Shown piece after piece: positions 8,272 to 15,845 of a stretch of 64,000 nucleotides of DNA (the first letter of the stretch is position 1; every line of letters starts with the position of its first letter). This stretch comes from Siccirubricoccus phaeus (GTDB lineage: Bacteria > Pseudomonadota > Alphaproteobacteria > Acetobacterales > Acetobacteraceae), in contig NZ_SRXO01000025.1 in assembly GCF_008360935.1 (NCBI RefSeq), positions 1-64,000 of the forward strand, written 5' to 3'. A program made the translations under genes and the position numbers. The notes beneath the pieces are model-generated. The model worked only from the letters and a program-made list of their open reading frames with translations, was not told the origin of the DNA and searched no databases.

Positions 8272-8907
8272 ATGGGGCGGCGGGTCGTGCTCGGAACCGT
8301 CCTGACCGGTATCGGCGTGTTGCCAAGCATTGCGCAATCCCCCCTCCGCCTGCTGGCGCTGGGGGACAGCCTGACGGCGGGCTTCGGCCTGCCCCAGGAC
8401 GAGGGCTTCGTGCCGCAATTGCAAGCCGCCTTGCAGGCGGCGGGGCGCCCGGTGAAGGTGCTGAATGCGGGCGTTTCCGGCGATACCACGGCGGGCGGCC
8501 TGGCCCGGCTGGACTGGGCGCTGGCGGACCATCCCCAGGCGGCGATCGTGGCGCTCGGCGGCAATGACGGGCTGCGGGCGCTGCCGCCTGCGGCCAGCAA
8601 GGCCAATCTGGCGGCGATCCTCGACCGGCTGGCGGCGGCGAACATCCCGGTGCTGCTGGCCGGCATGCTGGCGCCGCCCAATCTCGGCGCCGCCTATGGC
8701 CGGGAATTCGCCGCAATCTACGCCGAATTGGCGGCTGCCCGGCCGGCGGTGGTCTTCTACCCCTTCTTCCTGGAGGGCGTGGCGGGCGATCCGGCGCTGA
8801 ACCAGCCGGACGGCATCCACCCCAATCAGCGCGGCGTGGCGGAGATGGTCCGCCGCATCCTGCCCGCCGTGGCGCAATTGCTGGACCGCGTGCCGCCGCC
8901 CGCCTGA
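8272..8907 (+). CDS. tesA: SGNH-hydrolase arylesterase / thioesterase I, TesA-like
   Basis: A predicted periplasmic esterase, thioesterase or lysophospholipase of 211 residues. A short signal (MGRRVVLGTVLTGIGVLPSIAQ) precedes the SGNH blocks: GDSL with nucleophile S33, Gly70 in NAGVSGDT, GGND with N98, and D180/H183 in DGIHPN. All catalytic positions are present. A longer start at 8215 (MGLRDAALL) is possible and would overlap the ybbA start on the other strand; I prefer the ATG at 8272 because it gives a compact signal peptide, although neither has a strong Shine-Dalgarno sequence. The divergent pairing with ybbA matches other proteobacteria. Confidence 0.88.
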   Translation: MGRRVVLGTVLTGIGVLPSIAQSPLRLLALGDSLTAGFGLPQDEGFVPQLQAALQAAGRPVKVLNAGVSGDTTAGGLARLDWALADHPQAAIVALGGNDGLRALPPAASKANLAAILDRLAAANIPVLLAGMLAPPNLGAAYGREFAAIYAELAAARPAVVFYPFFLEGVAGDPALNQPDGIHPNQRGVAEMVRRILPAVAQLLDRVPPPA

Positions 8908-8981
8908 GGCGGCGGCCGCGGCCCCGAGGCTTGACCGGCGCGCCCATCCGGGCGCGCCCTGGACGACAAGGAGGCTGCGTC

Positions 8982-9518
8982 ATGCTCCGTCTGTTCGTCG
9001 CCCTGGCCCTGCCGGCCGAAGTGAAGGAGCAGCTGATGCTGCTGCCGGGCGGCATCCCCGGCGCCCGCTTCGTGCCGCCGGAGAATTACCACCTGACGCT
9101 GCGCTTCATCGGCGAGGTGGAGAATTGGCAGGCGGAGGAGGTGGATGAGGCCCTGGCGCAGATTCGCGCCCGGCCCTTCGAGCTGACGCTGCGCGGCCTC
9201 GGCACCTTCGAGAAGGGCGGGCGGATCAGCGCCCTCTGGGTCGGGGTGGAGAAGACCGACGCGCTGCAGCACCTGCAATGCAAGGTGGAAACCGCCTTGC
9301 AGCGCATCGGGCTGACGCCGGAGCGCAAGCGCTTCGCCCCGCATGTCACGCTGGCGCGGGTGGAGCGCTCCCCGCCGGAGAAGGTCATCGCCTATGTCCA
9401 GGCGCATAACCTGTTCCGCGCGCCGCCGGTGGCGGTGGAGCATTTCACCCTGTATTCCTCGCGTCTCGGCAAGGAAGCGGCGGTCTATGTGCCGGAGGTG
9501 GAGTACGAGCTGGCCTGA
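8982..9518 (+). CDS. thpR: RNA 2',3'-cyclic phosphodiesterase (2H family)
   Basis: A 178-residue cytoplasmic enzyme of the 2H phosphoesterase family that opens 2',3'-cyclic phosphates at RNA ends. Both signature HxTx motifs are present: HLTL (H37/T39) and HVTL (H121/T123), each followed by the usual beta strand. The N-terminus MLRLFVALALP is standard for ThpR/LigT. The ATG at 8982 has AAGGAGG seven bases upstream. It is preceded by the esterase gene (74 bp gap) and probably has its own translation start rather than coupling. Confidence 0.92.
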   Translation: MLRLFVALALPAEVKEQLMLLPGGIPGARFVPPENYHLTLRFIGEVENWQAEEVDEALAQIRARPFELTLRGLGTFEKGGRISALWVGVEKTDALQHLQCKVETALQRIGLTPERKRFAPHVTLARVERSPPEKVIAYVQAHNLFRAPPVAVEHFTLYSSRLGKEAAVYVPEVEYELA

Positions 9519-9632
9519 GTTTCCCTGCGACGCCGCCGCGCGGCGCCGCGCGGGCCCGGCGGCGGTCCCTGTCCGGAGCCTGGCACGGGCCGCCGCGGCA
9601 AAACCGGCTCAAGGCAACGGGCGGGCCTGGGT

Positions 9633-9974
9633 GTGACCTGCGCCGCCGGGTCCCCCCGGGCGTTGCCCCGGCTGCTGCTGGCGCTGGCGCTGCTGCTGGA
9701 GCCCTTCGGCGCGCCGCACCCGGTGGCCGCCGCCCTGCTAACGATCTGCGCGGCCGAGGGCGGGGTGCGGCTGGTGCCGGACCCGGACGCGCCGGCGCTG
9801 CCCGCCGCCCTCCATTGCGATGCCTGCCTGGTGGCGGTGCCGGCCCTGCCGGTGCCGCCGCCGCGCCTGGCCCCGCCGCGAGAGGCGGGGCGGCTGCCGC
9901 CGCCGGCCCCAGCGCGACCGGGCGCGGCGCGGGAGGCCCCTGCCGGCAAGGCGCGCGCCCCGCCCATGGCCTGA
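9633..9974 (+). CDS. Small exported protein, DUF2946-like (possible copper-linked)
   Basis: A 113-residue protein with a hydrophobic N-terminal segment (LPRLLLALALLLEPFG) and a Pro/Ala-rich C-terminus. The middle part, LTICAAEGGVRL then LHCDACLVA, resembles DUF2946 proteins, which show an N-proximal Cys and an H-C-x-x-C block that could bind metal. The start is GTG. It is the first of three consecutive plus-strand genes, and the next two are copper-related (YcnI-like, PCu(A)C), which supports a copper connection. The low-complexity tail makes the exact end of the folded part unclear. Function is inferred from context only. Confidence 0.5.
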   Translation: MTCAAGSPRALPRLLLALALLLEPFGAPHPVAAALLTICAAEGGVRLVPDPDAPALPAALHCDACLVAVPALPVPPPRLAPPREAGRLPPPAPARPGAAREAPAGKARAPPMA

Positions 9975-10266
9975 GGCGGGCGCCGCGCCGTCGCCGCCCG
10001 CCGCGCATCAGGGACCGCCGGCTCCCGGGCGGGCGGCGATCGCGGCGGCCGGCGCTTCGCGCCCGCGCAGGACCGGCCAGGCGAGCCTCGCCTCCGGGCG
10101 CCCGCGCGCCCGCCGCCCCTGGCCGCGCCACACTGGCCCGGCGGCTGCCGCCGCCATGGCCCATGCCTCTGGAAATCCGCCCTGCGGCGCGCCACCGCCG
10201 GCAGCCGCACCACCTGGCCGGGCCGGCCGCCGCCGCCCGCCTCACGCCCCTGTTCGGAGACCTGTC

Positions 10267-10779
10267 ATGCGCCTTGCCATCGCCGCCCTCGCGGCCGGGC
10301 TGCTCGGCCCGCTCGCCGCCGCCGCCCATGTCACCGTGGACCCTGCCGCCGCCCCTGCCGGCGATTTCCAGCGCGTTGCGCTGCGCGTGCTGCATGGCTG
10401 CGGCAGCGCCGCCACCACCCGCATCGCCGTGGAGCTGCCGCAGGGCGTCTACACCGCCAAGCCCATGCCGAAGCCGGGCTGGACCCTGCGCATCGAGCGC
10501 CGCGCCTTGCCGCATGCGATGCATGGCATGCATGGGCATGAGACAGAGGCGGAAATCGCCCGTATCACCTGGGACGGCGGGCCCCTGCCGGACGAGCAGT
10601 ACGACGAATTCGTCCTGCTGCTGCAATTGCCGAATGAGCCGGGCGGGACCCTGACCCTGCCCGTCACCCAGGGCTGCGCGGGCGGCCAGGCCGAGGCCTG
10701 GGTGGAACGCCCGGCCGCTGGCCAGCAGGCGGAGGATCTGGCCCGCCCCGCCCCCTTCATCCGCCTGACCCCGCGCTGA
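10267..10779 (+). CDS. YcnI / DUF1775 family periplasmic copper-binding protein
   Basis: A 170-residue secreted protein. The signal peptide (MRLAIAALAAGLLGPLAAAA) ends just before HVTVDPA, so the mature protein begins with His, as in YcnI, where the N-terminal His forms a copper-binding brace. A conserved Trp (KPGWTLRI) and a Met/His-rich patch (HAMHGMHGHE) follow. The DUF1775 core spans about residues 21-150. The last 30 residues are Ala/Glu-rich. It is followed after 11 bp by the PCu(A)C gene, so the two probably share an mRNA and handle copper in the periplasm, perhaps for cytochrome oxidase assembly. Confidence 0.85.
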   Translation: MRLAIAALAAGLLGPLAAAAHVTVDPAAAPAGDFQRVALRVLHGCGSAATTRIAVELPQGVYTAKPMPKPGWTLRIERRALPHAMHGMHGHETEAEIARITWDGGPLPDEQYDEFVLLLQLPNEPGGTLTLPVTQGCAGGQAEAWVERPAAGQQAEDLARPAPFIRLTPR

Positions 10780-10790
10780 AGGAGGCCGTC

Positions 10791-11261
10791 ATGCATCGCC
10801 GAATGATCCTCGCCGCCGCCTTGCTGAGCGCGGCCGGCTGCCGTGGCGCCGCCAGGGCGCAGCAATCCGGGGGCATCACCATCTCCGCCCCCTGGAGCCG
10901 GGCGGCCGGCCAGGGCGGTACCGGGGCGGGCTTCCTGACCATCGCCAATGCTGGCAGCGCGCCGGACCGGCTGGTTGCCGCCACCTGCCCGCTGGCGCGG
11001 GTGACGGAGATCCACACCCATGTGCGGGAGGGCGATGTGATGCGCATGCGCCCCGTCCCCGCCATCGAGATCCCGGCCGGGGGCAGCGTCACCCTGCAGC
11101 CGGGCGGCTTCCACCTGATGCTGATCGGGCTGAGCCGGGCGGTGGAGGCGGGGGAGAGCCTGCCCGTCACCCTGGTGTTCGAGCGGGCGGGGAAGGTGGA
11201 GGTGGCGCTGGCGGTCCAGGCCGCCGGCGCCCGCGGCCCCGCTGCGCGGCACGGGCATTAG
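10791..11261 (+). CDS. PCu(A)C copper chaperone
   Basis: A 156-residue periplasmic copper chaperone. After a signal (MHRRMILAAALLSAAGC; a lipobox-like AAGC is present) comes the PCu(A)C beta-barrel with the copper ligands in EIHTHV...MRMRPV and GGFHLML, matching the H-M-x10-M-x21-H-x-M type pattern in outline. These proteins bring Cu(I) to the Cu(A) or Cu(B) site of haem-copper oxidases. AAGGAGG lies just ahead of the ATG. The tail AARHGH could add a ligand. Last gene of the copper cluster. Confidence 0.9.
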   Translation: MHRRMILAAALLSAAGCRGAARAQQSGGITISAPWSRAAGQGGTGAGFLTIANAGSAPDRLVAATCPLARVTEIHTHVREGDVMRMRPVPAIEIPAGGSVTLQPGGFHLMLIGLSRAVEAGESLPVTLVFERAGKVEVALAVQAAGARGPAARHGH

Positions 11262-11338
11262 GCCCCGTTGGGGTTGCGTGGCTGGCTCCCGCCGAAGGAC
11301 CGGGAGCGGAGGCCGGACGGATACCTGATACCTGAAAC

Positions 11339-11485
11339 CGCTCCCTCCCCCGTTGGCGGGAGAGGGTCGGGTTGGCGGTGGAGGCCGACGGCTGTCGGAA
11401 GCCGCTCCCTCCCCCGTTGGCGGGGAAGGTCGGGTTGGCGGTGGAGGCCGTCGGCTGCCGAAACCCGCTCCCTCCCGGCTGGCGG
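11339..11485. repeat. 64-bp tandem repeat, two full units and a partial third
   Basis: Units begin with CTCCCTCCCCCGTTGGCGGG at 11341, 11405 and 11468 (third imperfect: CTCCCTCCCGGCTGGCGGG), giving spacings of 64 and 63 bp. Each unit continues with GGTCGGGTTGGCGGTGGAGG. It fills most of the 328-bp gap between the PCu(A)C gene and the protease gene. I see no promoter or gene in it. Confidence 0.8.
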
Positions 11486-11589
11486 GAGATGAGGGGCCGG
11501 CGCTCCCGGCGAGGGGCTGCATGCGCTGCCGCCCTCGGCTAGGCTGGGCGGATGCCGGCCACCGCCAACGTCATGCCGCCCTCTTCCCG

Positions 11590-12426
11590 GTGAGGCGCTG
11601 GCTGCCGCTCCTCCCGCTGCTGCTGGCCCTGCCGGCGGTGGCGCAGGAAAGGCCGCCCCGCCCGCTGCTGCCCGGCGTCGGGCCGCAGGATCCGCGCCAG
11701 CCGGTGGCGGTGGCGGCGGCGCCCTGGCGCGCCCTCGGCCGGGTGCAGCTCGAGATCGGCGGCTTCTGCACCGGCGCGCTGATCGGCCCGCGCCAGGTGC
11801 TGACCGCGGCGCACTGCCTCGTCGGTGGCCGCAGCCGCCAGATGGTGCGCCCATCCTCGGTGCATTTCCTGCTGGGCTATGAGCGCGGCGCGTATGTGGC
11901 GCATGCCCGGGTCGCCGCCTTCCGCCTTGACCCCCGCTTCGCCGCCGCCGCCGGCGGGCCGGCCCCGCTGGACTGGGCGGTGCTGGTGCTGGAGACGCCG
12001 CTCGGCACCCCGGACCGGATCCTGCCGTTGATGCGGGAGATGCCGGCGCCGCGCACCCCGCTGATGCTGGGCGGCTACCAGCAGGACCGGGCGGAGGTGC
12101 TGCTGGCCGATACCGCCTGCCGGGTGATCGGCCGGGCGCCGCACCCTTCCGGCGGCACGCTGCTGTTGCATGATTGCGCCGGCACGCGCGGGGTGAGCGG
12201 GGCGCCGGTGCTGGCGCAAGGGCCGGGGGGCGAGTGGCAGGTGGCGGGGGTGGCCTCGCGCGTCGGGGTGCGGTTGGCGCTGGGGGCGGCGGTGCCGGTG
12301 GCGGGCTTTGCGGGGGAGGTGGAGGATGGGGGCTCCGTTCCCAAACCCCTGGCCCCCAAACCCCTGCCAGGGGCGCTGCCCCTGGACCCCGCCGGGGGGA
12401 AGGCTTCCCCCCGGACCCCGCCATAA
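11590..12426 (+). CDS. Trypsin-fold serine protease, exported
   Basis: A 278-residue S1-type endopeptidase. A GTG start gives the signal RRWLPLLPLLLALPAVAQ; an upstream ATG at 11521 is possible but would put 23 charged residues ahead of it. The catalytic triad is H75 in LTAAHC, D128 in LDWAVL, and S203 in GVSGAP. Cys pairs at 60/76 and 177/196 could form the usual disulphides. The last 30 residues (from about VPKPLAPKPL) are encoded by a family A repeat in reverse orientation, which also supplies the stop codon. This tail is therefore probably not ancestral. Substrate is unknown. Confidence 0.85.
   Translation: MRRWLPLLPLLLALPAVAQERPPRPLLPGVGPQDPRQPVAVAAAPWRALGRVQLEIGGFCTGALIGPRQVLTAAHCLVGGRSRQMVRPSSVHFLLGYERGAYVAHARVAAFRLDPRFAAAAGGPAPLDWAVLVLETPLGTPDRILPLMREMPAPRTPLMLGGYQQDRAEVLLADTACRVIGRAPHPSGGTLLLHDCAGTRGVSGAPVLAQGPGGEWQVAGVASRVGVRLALGAAVPVAGFAGEVEDGGSVPKPLAPKPLPGALPLDPAGGKASPRTPP
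12333..12425. repeat. Intergenic repeat, family A copy 3 (reverse), inside the protease 3' end
   Basis: Read on the minus strand it shows the family A order: GGCGGGGTCCGGGG, GGAAGCCTTCCCCCC, GGTCCAGGGGC...GCCCCTGG, GGGGTTTGGGGG. It lies within the last coding part of the protease gene and between convergent genes. Confidence 0.7.
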
Positions 12427-12452
12427 GCCCGCCGGGTGCAGAACGCCGCCTG

Positions 12453-12567
12453 GTGTCCTGTCCGCTGCGTTCGCTGGATTTCCAGCGAACGCAGCGGACG
12501 AGCAGGCCACTGAAAACAAAAGCCAGTGTCCCGATTCCGAAATCCGTAGGAATTCGGAATCGGGACA
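12453..12567. repeat. Intergenic repeat, family C copy (reverse)
   Basis: Contains GTCCGCTGCGTTCGCTGG and its inverted partner CCAGCGAACGCAGCGGAC, then a second stem CCGATTCCGAAATCC / GGAATTCGGAATCGG. In the opposite orientation the same text occurs at 7173-7288 and 28957-29073, and a short version at 25487-25543. It sits between convergent genes. Confidence 0.75.
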
Positions 12568-12580
12568 GCGGGTCGGAGCC

Positions 12581-12997
12581 CTAATCCCTCTCCAGCCGCT
12601 CGATATCCTCGTCCGACAGGCCGAAATGATGCCCGATCTCATGGATCAGCACGTTGCGGACCAGGCGGAACAGATCCTCGCCGGTTTCGATCCATTCCAG
12701 CAGGATCGGCTCGCGGAACAGCAACACCGTGTCCGGCTCCCGCGGCACGTCCAGCACGCTCTTCTGGGTCAGCGGCACGCCGCGGTAGAGGCCGGTCAGC
12801 TCCCAGGCGCTCTCGAGGCCGAGATCGGCCAGGATCTCGTCATCCGGAATCTCCTCGACGATGATGGCGGTGCCGCGCACCATCTCCCGCAGCGCCTCCG
12901 GCAGGGCGTCCAGGGCGGTTTCCGCCAGGGCGACGATGTCCTCGAGGCTCGGCGGCGTGGTGTGGCGGAGGGAGAGGTCGCGCGGGTCCGGGGCCAT
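12581..12997 (-). CDS. Zincin-like metallopeptidase family protein
   Basis: A 138-residue protein of the minimal zincin group (DUF1025, metallopeptidase domain), with the zinc motif HEIGHHFGL (HExxH plus a third His) near the C-terminus and an acidic IEEIPDDE segment in the middle. Such small proteins are widespread; their peptidase activity is not established. The ATG at 12997 ([12 protein letters not shown]) is chosen, because the frame further upstream is antisense to the dehydratase gene. It is divergent from the pterin dehydratase with 49 bp between the starts. Confidence 0.85.
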   Translation of the reverse strand: MAPDPRDLSLRHTTPPSLEDIVALAETALDALPEALREMVRGTAIIVEEIPDDEILADLGLESAWELTGLYRGVPLTQKSVLDVPREPDTVLLFREPILLEWIETGEDLFRLVRNVLIHEIGHHFGLSDEDIERLERD

Positions 12998-13046
12998 GGC
13001 GCCACCACGCGCCCGGCCGCTTCCGGCGTCAAGCAAGGAGTTCGGC

Positions 13047-13343
13047 ATGGTGGCGAAGCTGGATGCGGCGGCGCGCGCGGCGCTGCCGGCGGAATTGCCG
13101 GAATGGCACCTGGTGGAGGGGCGGGACGCCATTGCCCGCAGCTTCCGCTTCGCCGATTTCTCGGCCGCCTGGGGCTTCATGTCCCGCGTAGCGCTGCTGG
13201 CGGAGCGGCAGGACCACCATCCGGAGTGGTTCAACGTGTGGAACCGGGTGGAGATCACCCTCTCCACCCACGATGCCGGCGGGCTGTCCGCCCGGGATAT
13301 CCGCCTGGCGAAGGCGATCGACGCGCTGCTGCCGGCCGGCTGA
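13047..13343 (+). CDS. phhB: 4a-hydroxytetrahydrobiopterin dehydratase (PCD)
   Basis: Recycles the carbinolamine formed by aromatic amino acid hydroxylases. The 98 residues match the family. The active-site block is [18 protein letters not shown], which includes the paired His, the Trp, and the downstream THDAGGLS. No phenylalanine hydroxylase gene is nearby, so in this organism it may act elsewhere or support molybdopterin-type metabolism (family knowledge). An AAGGAG lies 6-7 bases before the ATG at 13047. Confidence 0.92.
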   Translation: MVAKLDAAARAALPAELPEWHLVEGRDAIARSFRFADFSAAWGFMSRVALLAERQDHHPEWFNVWNRVEITLSTHDAGGLSARDIRLAKAIDALLPAG

Positions 13344-13358
13344 GGGTGGTGCGCCCGC

Positions 13359-13790
13359 CTATTCCGCGGCGCTGCGCTGCTGGCGGAGCTGCGCCGCGAG
13401 GTCGGCCAGCGAAATGCCGCCGAGATGCGCCAGCATCACCTGCTCCGCCTCCTCGAAGCGGCTGCGCAGCAGGGCCGGCACCTGGCTGCCGATCGGGCAG
13501 GCGGGGTTGGTCCGGCCGTGCACCCGGATCATCGTCTCGCGCTCCGGGTGGATGGCCCGCCACACATCGCGCAGCGTGATCTGCTCCGCCGGGCGGGAGA
13601 GCGTTGCGCCGCCCGGCCCGCGCTGCACCGTGATAAGTCCGGCGCGCGACAATTGGCCGGCGATGCGCCGCACAACCACGGGGTTGGTGCCGATGCTCCA
13701 GGCCATACGCGCGCTGGTGGATTCGCCGCTGGTTTCATCGGCCACCAGGAGCAGGATATGGAGGGCAACGGAATAGCGTGTGGCAATCAT
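13359..13790 (-). CDS. Rrf2 family transcriptional regulator
   Basis: A 143-residue winged-helix regulator. MIATRYSVALHILLLVAD is the typical Rrf2 start, followed by the recognition helix region NPVVVRRIAGQLSRAGLI and the wing VQRGPGGATLSRP. Only one Cys is present (PACPIGSQ), so it cannot ligate a [2Fe-2S] cluster in the IscR/NsrR way and resembles the YwnA-type branch. The frame is open to 13913, but the ATG at 13790 gives the family's normal N-terminus. It is divergent from mmcB; the 94-bp gap between them is richer in A/T than its surroundings and is likely the shared promoter region. Confidence 0.88.
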   Translation of the reverse strand: MIATRYSVALHILLLVADETSGESTSARMAWSIGTNPVVVRRIAGQLSRAGLITVQRGPGGATLSRPAEQITLRDVWRAIHPERETMIRVHGRTNPACPIGSQVPALLRSRFEEAEQVMLAHLGGISLADLAAQLRQQRSAAE

Positions 13791-13884
13791 TCTGTGGCAT
13801 ATATGGCGGACGGAATTGTCATTGGCCAGCCTCTGGGTTCCGAATTTGTGATTGCTTTGTTGGCGTTGCATAAACGCCCGACCC

Positions 13885-14373
13885 ATGCCGCGGTTTGACA
13901 CGGATAATTCCATAACGAGTCCCCAGCGGACGGTGGCGATCTGCCGCGCGGCGACCCGGTACGCGCTGTTGCGGGATTGGTCGGCGCTGGCCGAATTCCC
14001 CTTGCCGGACGGCCGCCGCGCCGACCTGTTCTGCCTGTTGCCGGATGGCGGCTTTGCGCTGGTGGAGGTGAAGTCCTGCGCGAGGGATTTCCTCGCCGAC
14101 GGGAAATGGCCGGACTACCGTGCCTATTGCGATCATCTCTACTTTGCCGTCGATACCGATTTCCCGCTGGGGCTGCTGCCGGAGGCGGCCGGGCTGCTGG
14201 TGGCGGCGGAGGGGGAGGCGGCGCTGCTGCGCCCGCCGCCGGAGCACCGCCTGGCGCCTTCCCGCCGGCGTGCCCTGCTGCACCGCTTCGCCATGCTGGC
14301 GGCCAGGCGCCTCTGCCGGCTCTCGGACCCGACGCTCGCCACCGCGCTCGGCGCCGCGCTGCGCTCCGAATAG
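13885..14373 (+). CDS. mmcB: MmcB family DNA repair protein
   Basis: A 162-residue protein of the alphaproteobacterial MmcB group, which belongs to the restriction-endonuclease-like (PD-(D/E)xK) fold and is linked to mitomycin C resistance in Caulobacter. Visible nuclease-like elements are DGRRADLF, FALVEVKSCARDF (E-x-K core) and DGKWPDYRAYCDHLYFAVD. The ATG at 13885 gives the common MPRFD-like start; the frame is open further upstream. It is transcribed away from the Rrf2 gene. Confidence 0.85.
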   Translation: MPRFDTDNSITSPQRTVAICRAATRYALLRDWSALAEFPLPDGRRADLFCLLPDGGFALVEVKSCARDFLADGKWPDYRAYCDHLYFAVDTDFPLGLLPEAAGLLVAAEGEAALLRPPPEHRLAPSRRRALLHRFAMLAARRLCRLSDPTLATALGAALRSE

Positions 14374-14506
14374 CCAGGCCGGGGCAAGCGGCTCCGGGTA
14401 TCGTGTTGCCGGGGGGCGCCTTCGTGCCGCCGCTTCCCGTCAGCGCGGCCCGTCCTTCGCACCCGTGCGCAACGCTTCCTTCACCGGTCCTGGAACAGAG
14501 TGCGGT

Positions 14507-15661
14507 ATGCCGCCCTCGGACACGCTGTCCCGTGACGTGTTCTCCCGCCTCGCCCCCTTCGCGAACGGCCATTACCAGCCGGTGACCTTCCTCGAGCGTG
14601 GTGTGACGCTGCCCTTCACCACGCCGAACCTGCTGGGCGGCCGCATCCGGCCGGGCGAAAGGGGACAGTCGGACCTCATCCTCGCCAACCCGGCGGGGGT
14701 GGATGGCGTCTATCTCCTGCCCTGGTCCGCCCTGCCGGATCTCTGCGCCCCCACCCTGCATGACCGGGCGATGTGGGAAAGGGTGGCGAAGCTGCCCAAG
14801 GTGACGCCGCGGCTGGTGCGGGAGGCGACGCGGGCGGTGGCGCGGGAAGGCTATGCCGGGCGCCCGGCCGCCCGCGCGGCGCTGGAGGCGGAGCGGACCA
14901 GCCAGCGGATCCGGGTCGTCCGGCTCTACGCCCTGCTCGCGGCGCTGGTGGCCCAGGCCGCGCCCGGGGCTGCGCCAGGCGCGGCGGCGGCGCCGGAAAG
15001 CCCGCAGATGTTGGAACGCCGGGCGCGGGAAGTGCTGCGGCTCCGCAGCCGGGAGGATGGCGCGCCCGGCCTGGAAGCGGCGCTGCTCGCGCTGCAGCAG
15101 CTTGCCGAGGCCTGCGAATTATTCGGCCCCGGGGAGGGCGCCATGCTCCCCCGCCTGGCCGGAGAGCTGGAGGCGCTGGCCCGCGCCGTCGGCCTTTGGG
15201 CCGCCGGGCTGGGGGAGGCGGAGCGGGCCTTCGCCCGGCTGCTGCGCGCCAGCGCCGATCTCAGCCTGGCCGGCTGGCGGCAGGCGGCGCCGCCGCTGGA
15301 GGCGATGCTGGCCGATGTCTGGGGCCTGGTCCGCCGCTGGCTGGCCGAGCCCGGCCCCATCCTCGCCCAGCTCGCCCGGCCGGAATGGCTGCTGGATGGG
15401 TGGGAGCTGCTGATCGCGCTCTGGGCCGAGGCGACGCCCGAAAAGCGCGGCGAGGCAGCGCGGGAGATGGTGGCGATGATCCCCGTGGTGCCCGGCGAGG
15501 CGCAGGGCCTGCTGGCGGAACAGGCCGGCATCCGCGCCGAGGCGCATGCCACGCTGATGCGCCACTGGAAGCGCAGCATCCTGGCCAATCATGACCGGCT
15601 GACCGGCCAGCAGGTGGCGCTGGTGGCGCGCAACGAAGCCCTGCGGGCCCGGCTGCCGTGA
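14507..15661 (+). CDS. Uncharacterised protein, first of an adjacent pair
   Basis: A 384-residue protein I do not recognise. No signal peptide and no clear membrane segment. Residues 1-90 are mixed and look folded (FANGHYQPVTFLERGV, FTTPNLLGGRIRPGERG, GVDGVYLLPWSALPDLC). From about residue 110 it is Ala/Leu/Arg-rich and predicted helical, with several Trp residues spaced along it (RRWLAEPG, DGWELLIALW). The C-terminus has HWKRSILANHDRLTGQQVALVARNE-type charged helices. Codon use is normal for the window, so it is a real gene. The next gene is also unrecognised and lies behind a 42-bp tandem repeat. The ATG at 14507 lies 133 bp after mmcB. Confidence 0.6.
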   Translation: MPPSDTLSRDVFSRLAPFANGHYQPVTFLERGVTLPFTTPNLLGGRIRPGERGQSDLILANPAGVDGVYLLPWSALPDLCAPTLHDRAMWERVAKLPKVTPRLVREATRAVAREGYAGRPAARAALEAERTSQRIRVVRLYALLAALVAQAAPGAAPGAAAAPESPQMLERRAREVLRLRSREDGAPGLEAALLALQQLAEACELFGPGEGAMLPRLAGELEALARAVGLWAAGLGEAERAFARLLRASADLSLAGWRQAAPPLEAMLADVWGLVRRWLAEPGPILAQLARPEWLLDGWELLIALWAEATPEKRGEAAREMVAMIPVVPGEAQGLLAEQAGIRAEAHATLMRHWKRSILANHDRLTGQQVALVARNEALRARLP

Positions 15662-15662
15662 G

Positions 15663-15845
15663 ACCGCTGCCATGCGCCTGCCGCCGCGAGCCGGGTGCCG
15701 CGAGCCCATTGCGATGCGCCCGCCGCCGCGAGCCTGGTGCCCCGAGCCCATTGCCATGCGCCTGCTGTCGCGAGCCTGGTGCCATGAGCCCATCGCCATG
15801 GGCCTGCTGCCTTGAGCCCATTGCCACGAGCACGAGTCCGCTGCC
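15663..15845. repeat. 42-bp tandem repeat between the two unrecognised genes
   Basis: About four units, each built as GCCATGCGCCTGCTGCCGCG then AGCCTGGTGCC.CGAGCCCATT. Unit starts lie near 15670, 15712, 15754 and 15796, the last diverging. Each unit contains GCCATG(C/G)GCCTG, which looks like the true start of the following gene, GCCATGAGCCTGCGC at 15843. The array may thus have grown from that start region. Some frames through it are open, giving 14-residue repeats, but all stop before the gene. Confidence 0.8.

Noticed and set aside
11339-11485. Possible CRISPR array
   Set aside because: Units are contiguous and nearly identical over their whole length, without variable spacers, and no cas gene is present.
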